Assembly: GCF_003429085.1 (NCBI RefSeq) | Contig: NZ_QVTC01000004.1 | Location: forward strand, 22,145 to 86,144 | Origin: Bacillus sp. V59.32b | GTDB lineage: Bacteria > Bacillota > Bacilli > Bacillales > DSM-1321 | Length of the DNA stretch: 64,000 nt | Reading direction: 5' to 3' | Part shown: piece after piece, positions 1 through 7,784 of the stretch | How the letters are laid out: each line of letters begins with the position of its first letter | How positions within the stretch are numbered: the first letter of the stretch is position 1 | Translations under genes and position numbers: made by a program | The notes under the pieces: model-generated | The model's input: only the letters and a program-made list of their open reading frames with translations | The model's database searches: none | Told to the model about the DNA's origin: nothing

Positions 1-554
1 AATTAACGTGGAGAAACGTCTCGACATTAATTCCATTTGCATTATTCGGGGGACTTTCCGGTGGTTTTTTGGCAAATGCCTTTACGGAAAATACAATGAA
101 CATTGTGGCCATCATTCTACTCGGCACCGCATTTATGATCAGCTTCCTCAAAAAACCGAAGCCGTCCGCTGATGGAATCTGGAAGCTGCCGAAAAAAACG
201 TATCCTTCACTTTTTGGGATTAGCGTATACGATGGCATGTTTGGTCCCGGGCAAGGGACTTTACTGATGTATACATACCTGCACCACGGGGCTTCTTATT
301 TACAAGCTTTAGCTTTTACCAGATTCCAAACCTTTATCAGCTGTGCCGCTGCATTTGTCACGTATTTGTACGCAGGTCATTTCCAATGGGACACCGCTAT
401 TTATTATGCGATTGGTTCATTGGCCGGAGCCCAAACCGCCGTAAGAGCGGCCAGGCACATTTCCTCGAAGCATTTGAAGTATATCTTGCATGCAGTCACC
501 GTAGCATTAATTCTTCAGCTGCTTTACAGGGTCTTGAAAGAAAACATCTTTTAG
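1..554 (+). CDS. Sulfite exporter TauE/SafE (TSUP) family permease, C-terminal part
   Basis: The reading frame is open from base 3 to the stop at 552-554, so the gene starts left of the window and only about 183 C-terminal residues are seen. The protein is hydrophobic with several membrane segments. A glycine-rich stretch (FGGLSGGFLAN) is followed by a second one (YDGMFGPGQGTLL); these are the paired repeat motifs typical of TSUP permeases, which move sulfite, sulfonates or other small anions. The TTG at 69 is an internal codon, not a start. Substrate cannot be told from sequence. Confidence 0.85.
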   Translation, partial: LTWRNVSTLIPFALFGGLSGGFLANAFTENTMNIVAIILLGTAFMISFLKKPKPSADGIWKLPKKTYPSLFGISVYDGMFGPGQGTLLMYTYLHHGASYLQALAFTRFQTFISCAAAFVTYLYAGHFQWDTAIYYAIGSLAGAQTAVRAARHISSKHLKYILHAVTVALILQLLYRVLKENIF

Positions 555-684
555 TTTAAGAAATTGGAACATTTTTTCTGCGACTCTTATGAATTTCAAG
601 TTAAATCATTTTTGAAATTTTCAGCTGCGAAATCCGGAACTAGCTGCATAATGAGCACCCGCTACAAAAAACTTATAAACTAAT

Positions 685-2190
685 TCATGCTTCCTTTTCT
701 TTTTTCGGCAGCAGCAAAAGGAGCAGCAAGCTTACTACCGCAAATAGCAAAACGATCAGATAAACATTCTGGAGTGAGTAGCTGAGCCCATCCTGCAAGA
801 CTTCCACCGCTTCGGCAGGCATCCTGGCTCGCTCTTCACTGTTTAACAGTTGATTTGCTGAATCGATTGTTAGTTTTGTTCCTGAGTGATTATTCTCATC
901 TAGATATGACTGAAGCCCCAAATTCATGATTCCGCCTAAAAGGGCAGCCCCGACGGTCGTGCCGAAGTTCCTCATGAACATATTTGAAGCAGTAGCGATA
1001 CCTCTTCGTTCCCAGCTCACCGTGCTTTGGATCAATACGATGAACGATGTCGAGGTGAGCCCCATTCCGACACCGACAAAGAATGAACCAGCGGCGGCTG
1101 CCAGAGGTCCTGCTTCCGGTGGAAGAAACACTAAAATAAGACTGCCGGCAATCAGAGAGAGCCCTCCTAAAATAGAAGTAGCTTTAAAGCCGATTTTTGC
1201 TAACAGCCGCCCTGAAACGGCAGAGGCGATTGGCCAACCGATGGACATGGCTGTCAACGTGAATCCGGCAACCGTTGGAGAACGTTCCATCACTCCTTGG
1301 ACAAAGGTCGGAAGAAAGGTGGATAGCCCGATCAGCATCACTCCAGTAGTCAGTGAAACGATATTGGCTATAAGAATCGACCGTTCCTGCCAAATTTCAA
1401 ACGGCATCATCGGTTCAGCCGTTTTCTTTTCCTGTCTGATGAATAGGAACAGAGCTATTAAAGCAAACAGAACAAGTCCGATCACCTGCACCGAAGCCCA
1501 CGGCCAATAAACTCCTCCTTCGACGAGGATTAGCATGATGGATGAGATTGCAAGCGTTAACAATATAGCACCCGGATAATCAATCTCTCGTTTTTTCTTT
1601 TCGATATTTTCATATAGAAAAAACCAGATTCCCGCTATGGACAACAGGCCAAGGGGAATGTTGATCCAGAATACAAGCTTCCATGTTACGGACTGGACGA
1701 GGATTCCGCCGAGAGCCGGTCCCAATACCGCGGAAATCCCCCATACGCTTGATAGATAACCTTGAATGCGGGCCCGTTCATGTTTTTCATAAATATCGCC
1801 GACAATGGTTGTAGCGACCGGTGCAATGGCGCCGGCACCGAATCCCTGAATAAAGCGATAGATGATCAGCTCATTCATAGTTTCAGCAAAGCCGCACAAA
1901 AGCGATCCTATTAAAAAAATAATGATCCCAATAATTAGGATCGGCTTGCGGCCAAATATGTCTGACAGCTTACCATAAATCAAAACGGTGACCGCGTTCA
2001 TTAGTAAATAGCCTGAAAATACCCAGCTGTATAGGGAGAAGCCGCCGAGCTCGCTTACGATCGCCGGCATCGCTGTCGCGACAATCGTCCCCTCTATCGC
2101 CCCCATAAACATGGCGAGTATAATCGCAGCCAGGACAAAAGGCCGCTTTAAATTTTTGTTTTTAGGAATGTATTCACTCATTGTCCCCAT
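685..2190 (-). CDS. MFS drug efflux transporter, DHA2 (EmrB/QacA) family
   Basis: This 501-residue protein fits the 14-helix drug:H+ antiporter family 2. Motif A is visible after helix 2 (GKLSDIFGRKP), the antiporter motif C lies in helix 5 (SAVLGPALGGIL), and the last helix ends in a lysine-rich tail (LPKKEKEA). It would expel lipophilic or cationic toxic compounds at the membrane. The next gene upstream is cbpB, 39 bases away on the same strand, so they may be co-transcribed. The start has no strong ribosome site; ATG at 2181 (codon 4) is an alternative. No adjacent regulator suggests a substrate. Confidence 0.9.
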   Translation of the reverse strand: MGTMSEYIPKNKNLKRPFVLAAIILAMFMGAIEGTIVATAMPAIVSELGGFSLYSWVFSGYLLMNAVTVLIYGKLSDIFGRKPILIIGIIIFLIGSLLCGFAETMNELIIYRFIQGFGAGAIAPVATTIVGDIYEKHERARIQGYLSSVWGISAVLGPALGGILVQSVTWKLVFWINIPLGLLSIAGIWFFLYENIEKKKREIDYPGAILLTLAISSIMLILVEGGVYWPWASVQVIGLVLFALIALFLFIRQEKKTAEPMMPFEIWQERSILIANIVSLTTGVMLIGLSTFLPTFVQGVMERSPTVAGFTLTAMSIGWPIASAVSGRLLAKIGFKATSILGGLSLIAGSLILVFLPPEAGPLAAAAGSFFVGVGMGLTSTSFIVLIQSTVSWERRGIATASNMFMRNFGTTVGAALLGGIMNLGLQSYLDENNHSGTKLTIDSANQLLNSEERARMPAEAVEVLQDGLSYSLQNVYLIVLLFAVVSLLLLLLLPKKEKEA

Positions 2191-2229
2191 TGCAACACAC
2201 CACTCTTACTTTAAAACAAGACCGGAGGC

Positions 2230-2685
2230 TTATTTTGCAGATTTCTTTTCTCTTTCCACTCCGCCGTTGTATACCTCTTTCAAGATAGCCCTTCTTGTCA
2301 GGATCCCTTCAAAAACACCCTCTTCGTTTTCCACACAAACAAACGGATGATCAATCAATAGCTCAAGAGCCTTATTAAGCTTATCTTCGGTGTAGAGTCT
2401 AGGGATATTTATATTCATAATTTCTGATACTTTTTTATGTTTAAGCATTTCGAATTCTATTCTTTGCAATCCTAAAATGGAGTCAAGAATTACCGGCGTA
2501 CTGATCAATCCATGAAGCTTATACATCGGATCCAATACAGGTATCGCCGTATAACCGCTTTTTGTCAATACAAGAAGCGCGTGCTCTAGATTATTGGTGA
2601 CTTGAACATGCGCTACTCGCTCGGATGGTATTAAAAGATCTTTCACGCTTGTTTCCATTAAATCTCCGTCTCGTGTACCAATCAT
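2230..2685 (-). CDS. cbpB: Cyclic di-AMP-binding CBS-domain protein CbpB (DarB/YkuL)
   Basis: The 151-residue protein is two CBS motifs (roughly residues 15-65 and 85-140) and nothing else. It closely resembles B. subtilis YkuL, with shared stretches such as VAHVQV, NNLEHALLVLTK, GYTAIPVLDP and FVCVENEEGVFEGI. In B. subtilis this protein binds c-di-AMP and, when free, stimulates the (p)ppGpp synthetase Rel and pyruvate carboxylase. A good ribosome site (AAGGAG) precedes the ATG. Position next to ykuJ and ykuI matches the B. subtilis order. The last residues are a short lysine-rich tail. Confidence 0.92.
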   Translation of the reverse strand: MIGTRDGDLMETSVKDLLIPSERVAHVQVTNNLEHALLVLTKSGYTAIPVLDPMYKLHGLISTPVILDSILGLQRIEFEMLKHKKVSEIMNINIPRLYTEDKLNKALELLIDHPFVCVENEEGVFEGILTRRAILKEVYNGGVEREKKSAK

Positions 2686-2828
2686 TTTAAAACTCCTTAC
2701 CCTATGTTACATGTTTTTTTGTACCTTTCTAGTTTATCACAGGAAGGGCAAACTTGCTTCTTCGAGATAACCTATGGTTAACAAAAAAATGGGTTTCAGC
2801 GAACGTACTTAACCGAATCGGCTGTAAC

Positions 2829-2981
2829 TTACCCTTTGCTCGTTTCAATATTTCTTTGTTGATACCCGCAATTCCGACAATCAAAAATAACATTTTGATT
2901 GGATTGTGATGTGAGTACAGAATTTAATGCATGCTCCGCCTTACAGCCCGGGCAAATCACAATAGGCATTTCCACATTCAT
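2829..2981 (-). CDS. Small zinc-ribbon protein, 50 aa
   Basis: Two CxxC pairs (CPGCKAE near the N-terminus and CRNCG near the C-terminus) about 25 residues apart form a likely zinc ribbon. I place the start at the internal ATG (2981) because GGAGG lies 7 bases upstream of it; the frame is open farther upstream to 3056 but without a ribosome site. The gene sits where B. subtilis has ykuK/abbA, between ykuJ and cbpB, and resembles neither. A terminator separates it from ykuJ. Function unknown. Confidence 0.7.
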   Translation of the reverse strand: MNVEMPIVICPGCKAEHALNSVLTSQSNQNVIFDCRNCGYQQRNIETSKG

Positions 2982-3060
2982 TTCGCATCCCTCCATTCTT
3001 AGAATGCGTATGTACCCGGAATTCATGCAGTATCCATGAAACAGAGAATCATTCATTATT

Positions 3061-3094
3061 TAAAAAACCGCCTTACCAAAGATGGCAAGGCGGT
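3061..3094 (-). terminator. Rho-independent terminator of ykuJ
   Basis: A 10-bp stem (CCGCCTTACC, 3068-3077, with GGCAAGGCGG, 3084-3093; one wobble) is followed on the minus strand by six Ts. It begins 13 bases after the ykuJ stop. Confidence 0.88.
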
Positions 3095-3106
3095 CACACT
3101 TTCCTG

Positions 3107-3343
3107 TTATTGTAGCAGATCAAAAATCTCAATGGTAACCATATCAATGTTATCAAATTGATATTTTGAAGACTTGCCTTTATCACTAAACACTTCCAAC
3201 TCGAACATATCCGTCTTGCTAAAATATGTAACCTGGCATTTCTTGATTCCATCTATTTCAAAAAAACGCTCCGCTGATTCCGCTTCTTTTGATTGTTCTT
3301 GTAGATTTTTCAACCTGGTAAGGATGCCTTGTAATTGAGACAC
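3107..3343 (-). CDS. ykuJ: YkuJ family protein (DUF1797)
   Basis: This 78-residue protein aligns along its length with B. subtilis YkuJ: an N-terminal helix (MSQLQGILTRLKNLQ), a beta-rich middle and the conserved end FDNIDMVTIEIFDLLQ. The start is GTG at 3343 with GGGGAGG upstream. The family's function is not known. A perfect 8-bp inverted repeat (3364-3383) lies just upstream in the leader or promoter, and a terminator follows. Confidence 0.92.
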   Translation of the reverse strand: MSQLQGILTRLKNLQEQSKEAESAERFFEIDGIKKCQVTYFSKTDMFELEVFSDKGKSSKYQFDNIDMVTIEIFDLLQ

Positions 3344-3363
3344 ACTACCTCCCCTTTCTAATT

Positions 3364-3383
3364 AAACCTATATCGATAGGTTT
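3364..3383. promoter_or_regulatory. Inverted repeat upstream of ykuJ
   Basis: AAACCTAT-ATCG-ATAGGTTT has perfect 8-bp arms and a 4-base spacer, ending 21 bases from the ykuJ start codon. It could be an operator or a leader hairpin; its AT-rich arms and short spacer favour a protein-binding site. Confidence 0.45.
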
Positions 3384-3614
3384 CACTATATCATATATTT
3401 CTATCCAATAACTACAATGAATTAATTTCAGAATCTTTTATACGTTTTCTTTACACAGATGAGATAACAGAATAGAATAATAATAATTTGAATGAAGAAA
3501 ACTTGTGGAGCGGCGAGCCTTTTAAGCCGAAGATAGGTGTAGTCGTGCTCATGCAGACAGGCAAGTGTAACATGTCCTGTCTGCCAGGAATTAGTCAATA
3601 GAGGAGGGGTATTT

Positions 3615-4565
3615 TTGGGGAGTATCATTGAAATCGATAAGAGAATTTCATTAATTGACGGGAACGATCTACAGCGTAAGCTCCGAACTGGAACTTATGT
3701 GATAAAAGAGGAAGAAATCACGATTGTCGAGACATCGGCAAGTCCTTCGATTCCTTATGTACTTGAGGGCTTATCAGAAGCAGGAATTCAGCTTGAGGAT
3801 ATCAAATATATCATTTTGACCCATATTCACCTGGACCATGCCGGCGGGGCAGGATTGCTTCTGCAAAAATGTCCGAATGCCAAAGTAATCGTACATAAAA
3901 AAGGAGCAAGACATCTTGAGGATCCCACAAGGCTTATAGCCGGAGCCAAAGCTGTGTACGGGGATGACTTTGACAGACTATTTGATCCGATCCTTCCGAT
4001 TCCTTCTGAAAGGATCATTATAAAGGAAGATCGGGAAATTCTCGCGATCTCAGACACATGCACCCTTACCTTTTACGATACACCGGGTCACGCCAACCAC
4101 CACCTAAGCATTCATGACGATGTTTCTAACGGAATGTTTTCCGGTGACACAGTCGGCATTTATTATCGCGAGCTGGATCAGGATAACATTGAATTTTACC
4201 TGCCATCTACTTCACCGAACCAATTTAATCCTGAAGCAATGCTTGCATCGGCAGACCTATATGAGAGCTTGGGAATCGATCGGGTGTATTTCGGTCATTT
4301 TGGTGCTTCACACAATCCTCATCAGGTCTATCAGCAATTAAAATACTGGCTGCCGATTTTTGTGGAAACCGCCAAGAATGCCCATGCATGTAATCCAACC
4401 TTTGAAGAAAAGCTGTCTGCCCTATCCTCTGACTTGTATAAAACCGTTCGAGAGTACTTAGCACAAAAAGGAGTGCCCGACAATCACCCGGTGTATGAGA
4501 TTTTAGCCCTGGATTTGCGGGTTTGCGCCATGGGGCTAATCGATTACTTAATGAAACAGGAGTAA
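3615..4565 (+). CDS. MBL-fold metallohydrolase
   Basis: The 316-residue protein carries the metallo-beta-lactamase-fold signature THIHLDHAGG (near residue 70), then DTPGHANHH and SGDTVG, supplying the expected His/Asp ligands for a two-metal site. The C-terminal 100 residues are helical, with FGHFG as the last ligand region. It is probably a cytosolic hydrolase of an ester, thioester or phosphodiester; the substrate is not evident. Start is TTG at 3615, supported by GAGGAGGGG 4-5 bases before it. It runs with the glutaredoxin-like gene that follows 87 bases later. Confidence 0.88.
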   Translation: MGSIIEIDKRISLIDGNDLQRKLRTGTYVIKEEEITIVETSASPSIPYVLEGLSEAGIQLEDIKYIILTHIHLDHAGGAGLLLQKCPNAKVIVHKKGARHLEDPTRLIAGAKAVYGDDFDRLFDPILPIPSERIIIKEDREILAISDTCTLTFYDTPGHANHHLSIHDDVSNGMFSGDTVGIYYRELDQDNIEFYLPSTSPNQFNPEAMLASADLYESLGIDRVYFGHFGASHNPHQVYQQLKYWLPIFVETAKNAHACNPTFEEKLSALSSDLYKTVREYLAQKGVPDNHPVYEILALDLRVCAMGLIDYLMKQE

Positions 4566-4652
4566 AAGTAAACATTTCAAAGCAGCATTTATCCCTGTGA
4601 TTGTTTTTTGAGGTATAATGCATAGGAACAATCAATGATCTGGAGGCCCGAT

Positions 4653-4892
4653 ATGCAGCAAATTACCGTATATACACAGCCGGATTGCCCACCATGCAAA
4701 ATAGTCAAAATGTTTTTGCAGGAGTACAATCTCGAGTTCAATGAAAAAGATATTAAAGCTGACCATACAGCAAGAAAAGAATTGACGAATAAGTATGGTT
4801 CTTATTCAACTCCGACGGTTGTGATTGACGGAGAAGTTATCATCGGTTTCGATCAGGAGAAACTGATGAAGACCCTTCAAATAGAACACTAA
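4653..4892 (+). CDS. Glutaredoxin-like thiol-disulfide protein
   Basis: A 79-residue thioredoxin-fold protein with redox motif CPPC at residues 10-13, cis-proline in the STPTVV segment and the FDQEKL end typical of NrdH/glutaredoxin-like proteins. I chose ATG at 4653 because GGAGG stands 6 bases before it; the frame extends to 4635 without a ribosome site. It likely reduces protein disulfides in the cytosol. A strong terminator follows directly. Confidence 0.88.
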   Translation: MQQITVYTQPDCPPCKIVKMFLQEYNLEFNEKDIKADHTARKELTNKYGSYSTPTVVIDGEVIIGFDQEKLMKTLQIEH

Positions 4893-4893
4893 A

Positions 4894-4924
4894 AAACAGG
4901 TCTTCCCCAGCGGAAGACCTGTTT
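4894..4924. terminator. Bidirectional terminator
   Basis: A perfect 13-bp stem (4894-4906 with 4912-4924) around loop CCAGC, with A-run and T-run flanks. It ends the glutaredoxin-like gene on the plus strand and can also stop minus-strand transcripts from the DUF3993-like gene. Confidence 0.92.
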
Positions 4925-4977
4925 GAATTTGGACTTATGGCGAAATGTATCTTGGAAACATAAGCATGGATTTTCTC

Positions 4978-5649
4978 CTATATATCGTACTTTTTCTCCT
5001 CTTGGACAGGTAGATCGTAAATATGTTCTATAAGCAAGATCCCAATACTGAATAAAGCCTGTTTCGGATTTTCTATAAATTCAACTGAAACCGGCTTATA
5101 TGGCTGGTCATCGGCTGCTGATTGAGAAATATCCGCTGTCTCTGAAACTGTGCTTCCCTCTGCTTTTTCGTCATCATATAACACATCCGCTATTTTCCAC
5201 GTTCCATCTTCCTTTACTAACACCACTGTTTCATAATGACTTTCGCTATTAACAGGCCCTTCCACTGAGCCCGGGAAATTTTCCTGGACAAACAACGTAT
5301 CTGTATCTGATTCGTAAATCACTTCAGTGTTTTCGGAATAACTGAAGAACGGTATATAATAAAAAGCAAAATCCGTTCCTGCTGTCGCATAGCCTCCATC
5401 GGTTTTCACCACATTTTCATGGATAAACGTTTTTTTAAATGAATCAGTGAAATGGGTGTCCAATACCTCGTTTATCTCTTCAAGGGATCTGGATTCTTCA
5501 CTGAGGGAAACCTGCTTTTGGAAAGCTTCCTCCAATAATCCATAAATCTGGCCTCTATGTAGGTCTTGTGCATCAACTTCAGATCCATAAGAAAATAGCA
5601 ATAGTGAAAGTGTTCCTAGCATAGCTGTTATATATTTTTTCACTTTCAT
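4978..5649 (-). CDS. Secreted protein with signal peptide, DUF3993-like
   Basis: A 223-residue protein starting with a classical signal peptide (MKVKKYITAMLGTLSLLLFS, cleavage probably after VDA near residue 27). The exported part has a helical region with FQKQVSLSEESRSLEEI and FTDSFKKTFIHEN, which I associate with the Bacillus DUF3993 family, then a beta-rich part (YETVVLVKEDGTWKIADV) like SnoaL/NTF2-type folds. Function unknown. The gene stands alone on its strand. Confidence 0.7.
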   Translation of the reverse strand: MKVKKYITAMLGTLSLLLFSYGSEVDAQDLHRGQIYGLLEEAFQKQVSLSEESRSLEEINEVLDTHFTDSFKKTFIHENVVKTDGGYATAGTDFAFYYIPFFSYSENTEVIYESDTDTLFVQENFPGSVEGPVNSESHYETVVLVKEDGTWKIADVLYDDEKAEGSTVSETADISQSAADDQPYKPVSVEFIENPKQALFSIGILLIEHIYDLPVQEEKKYDI

Positions 5650-5824
5650 CTCTCCTCACTGTTGTAATGTTCCCCTTTACCCGAGGTTACACCGACAAAT
5701 GATAGTGTGTACTTCTCTAGTACCCTTCCACAATTCAATAAAAACACAAATTACAACTGGTAAATAAAGGTTTATTGCGAGTGGACCCTACTTTCTTTTC
5801 CACAAATATGTTTAATCTAGCCCA

Positions 5825-5854
5825 TAAAAAAGAGACTCCACTGTTTGGAATCTC
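5825..5854 (-). terminator. Terminator after the small membrane-protein gene
   Basis: Stem GAGACTCCA (5832-5840) with TGGAATCTC (5846-5854), one wobble, followed on the minus strand by TTTTTT. Confidence 0.8.
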
Positions 5855-5863
5855 ACGAAATAA

Positions 5864-6094
5864 TCATCGAAATGACAAGTATAAAATATATCCGACAACA
5901 AAAACAAAAAAAAAACCGATTGCCAGAAAAATAGGATTTCGTAAATAAGGATGATTTTGGACGTTTTCATTCAATTGCGAATCGAACTCGCCCTTCATCG
6001 CCTTTTGGGTTCTTCCTGCACTGATAGTATAGATTAGAGAAACGAGAATAATTCCAATGACGATAAGCATTAGAATCCAGATAAACGTGCTCAA
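5864..6094 (-). CDS. Small membrane protein, two predicted helices
   Basis: About 76 residues: a hydrophobic helix at the N-terminus (IWILMLIVIGIILVSLIY), a polar 25-residue middle and a second helix (FLAIGFFFVFVVGYILYL). The start is best placed at TTG 6094, which has GGAGGG 7 bases upstream; the frame opens at TTG 6109 but that codon overlaps the ribosome site. I do not recognise the family. It lies 67 bases downstream of ykuI and has its own terminator. Confidence 0.65.
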   Translation of the reverse strand: MSTFIWILMLIVIGIILVSLIYTISAGRTQKAMKGEFDSQLNENVQNHPYLRNPIFLAIGFFFVFVVGYILYLSFR

Positions 6095-6161
6095 GCTACT
6101 TCCCTCCAAGCCCTGTTTTGCTTAGCGTAACTCAAGCCGTATCGATTTATTCGGGGAAGCT

Positions 6162-7358
6162 TTAAAGAAGCTCGTCATGCTCATAAAGATAAGAATAAGA
6201 AAGATCCAAAAATAAATATTCTTCACTATTTAATGGATAGGAGAACGTACGGATTGATTCACCTGTATCAATATCACTGTATAAATCCGATAAAATCCCC
6301 TTTTTCTCATATTTCATCTTAATAATATTTTCCAAGAAATAAGGTCGCCAACTCCAGTTTTTATGTAGATATTCCTGTTGGGTGATCCATTCACCGTTTT
6401 GCTTCAGCACATTCGGCGATTTTTGGAAGCCCTCTTCGTCACAGATATACAAGCGAAAACACATAGATTCGAACGATTTTCCCAGAGCGCCAAGTAATGC
6501 TTCATACGTATCAAGCTTTTTATGCTTATTGAGGAAAGCGTGTATTTCATCATTAAATTGGACTGTTTTTTGATAGACTGTTTCCAACTTTTTCTTTTCA
6601 TAGGAAATAAAATTGCGGGATTCACTCTGGAATTTCTCACGCAATAGATCTTTATCAATGAAATCCAGTTTAGGAGCCGCTAAATAAAACCCTTGATAAT
6701 AACGTGCTCCGTTTTTCCAGGCGAATCTTAACTGATAATCCTGTTCGATATGCTCGAATAACAAATTGGCCCCTATTTTTCTGGCCAGCATGCCGAGCGA
6801 GAAAAGAATAACCTGGAAAGCATCTCCGCCGGTTTTTCTAAGTTTGTCCAAGTTAATCTTCAGTATATGCGGTGACATCTGCGCGATCCGGTCTAAATGA
6901 CTTTCCTCACCGAGGTGATCAATCGCGATTTTAATTCCATAGGTTTTATAGTAAGCAAGCAGATGCTGCAATCGCTCAAGATTATGTGAGTAATCCGTGT
7001 CGGATAATTCCAGGACGACTCGCCCTATTTCACTCGGTTTCAAATATTTATGGATCATTTCCAAAAAGCTTTCACCCTGGTCAAAAAGCAAAAGATTCGG
7101 GTCACGGTTAATAAAAATCAAGAAATTTTCATCATTCTTGACGATTTGCTGCAACGCCTTCTCTAACAAAAGGTTATCCACATCAATCCTGTATTCTTCC
7201 GGTATTGTTTGGTCATGAAAAAAAGGGCCAAGACTTATGTCATGCTGAAACCGGCCAAGAATTTCATACCCGATAACACGATGTTCATCCGCGCTGAATA
7301 TTGGTTGAAAAACCGGTTGAACCTTTTCCGGATTTGTTAAAATCTCCATCGCATCCAT
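6162..7358 (-). CDS. ykuI: EAL-domain c-di-GMP receptor-like protein YkuI
   Basis: 398 residues: an EAL domain (about 1-250) and a PAS-like C-terminal sensor part (about 270-398), as in B. subtilis YkuI. The entry motif reads EILGR in place of EALLR, the ELTE motif reads ELSD, and the metal-binding DDFG pair reads DHLG, so one catalytic Asp is His. This suggests a weak enzyme or a c-di-GMP sensor; the B. subtilis protein binds the nucleotide but showed no clear hydrolysis. Start ATG with AGGAGG 8 bases upstream. Confidence 0.9.
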   Translation of the reverse strand: MDAMEILTNPEKVQPVFQPIFSADEHRVIGYEILGRFQHDISLGPFFHDQTIPEEYRIDVDNLLLEKALQQIVKNDENFLIFINRDPNLLLFDQGESFLEMIHKYLKPSEIGRVVLELSDTDYSHNLERLQHLLAYYKTYGIKIAIDHLGEESHLDRIAQMSPHILKINLDKLRKTGGDAFQVILFSLGMLARKIGANLLFEHIEQDYQLRFAWKNGARYYQGFYLAAPKLDFIDKDLLREKFQSESRNFISYEKKKLETVYQKTVQFNDEIHAFLNKHKKLDTYEALLGALGKSFESMCFRLYICDEEGFQKSPNVLKQNGEWITQQEYLHKNWSWRPYFLENIIKMKYEKKGILSDLYSDIDTGESIRTFSYPLNSEEYLFLDLSYSYLYEHDELL

Positions 7359-7428
7359 GAGTATATCCTCCTATCATGAAGCACTCCATGAAAGAATTAT
7401 ACCATTGCCTCATAAGCAGTGAAATGAA

Positions 7429-7509
7429 AACAGCCTGTCCCCCTATTTTTTGAAGACCGACGGCATTCCTGTGAAAGAATGCAAATAGTCTATTAGGGAA
7501 CAGGCTGTT
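7429..7509. repeat. 80-bp nested inverted-repeat element
   Basis: Three nested perfect stems: AACAGCCTGT/ACAGGCTGTT (7429-7438, 7500-7509), CTATTT/AAATAG (7443-7448, 7483-7488) and GCATTC/GAATGC (7463-7468, 7477-7482). It ends four bases before the stop codon of the 67-aa gene, between that gene and ykuI. It could act as terminator or RNA processing site, or be a small repeat element. Confidence 0.55.
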
Positions 7510-7512
7510 CTA

Positions 7513-7716
7513 CTACTCAGCTATCATTTTATTAAGTTTGATAAACGTGTTGAGGATCATCCTTCTTTTGAAATAGCCTCTTTTTTTGACGACAAGGTCA
7601 TTTAAAACGGCCACAACCTCCCCGGAATCTTCCAATGATTCAAATCCGGAAATATGAATCCTGATTAATCCCAGATTGGAAGGGATAAACAGTTTTTCAC
7701 ACGTACGGTTCTTCAT
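7513..7716 (-). CDS. Hypothetical basic protein, 67 aa
   Basis: A short cytosolic protein without signal or membrane helix. The N-terminal half is beta-like (IRIHISGFESLEDSGEVVAVL); the C-terminal half is basic (VVKKRGYFKRRMIL). Start ATG with GAGGG nine bases before it. I do not recognise a family. It lies between the SLC13 gene and ykuI and is followed at once by the nested hairpin element. Confidence 0.55.
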   Translation of the reverse strand: MKNRTCEKLFIPSNLGLIRIHISGFESLEDSGEVVAVLNDLVVKKRGYFKRRMILNTFIKLNKMIAE

Positions 7717-7784
7717 GATGCCATTCCCTCACTTCTTTAAAGATGGCAGGGATGCTCTCCTAAGGTCCATCATGAGAAGCAAAA

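Noticed and set aside
926..1510. 194-codon frame opposite the drug efflux gene
   Set aside because: Antisense shadow of a well-supported transporter.
3428..3628. 66-codon minus-strand frame upstream of the MBL-fold gene
   Set aside because: No ribosome site and it overlaps the promoter and start of the plus-strand gene.
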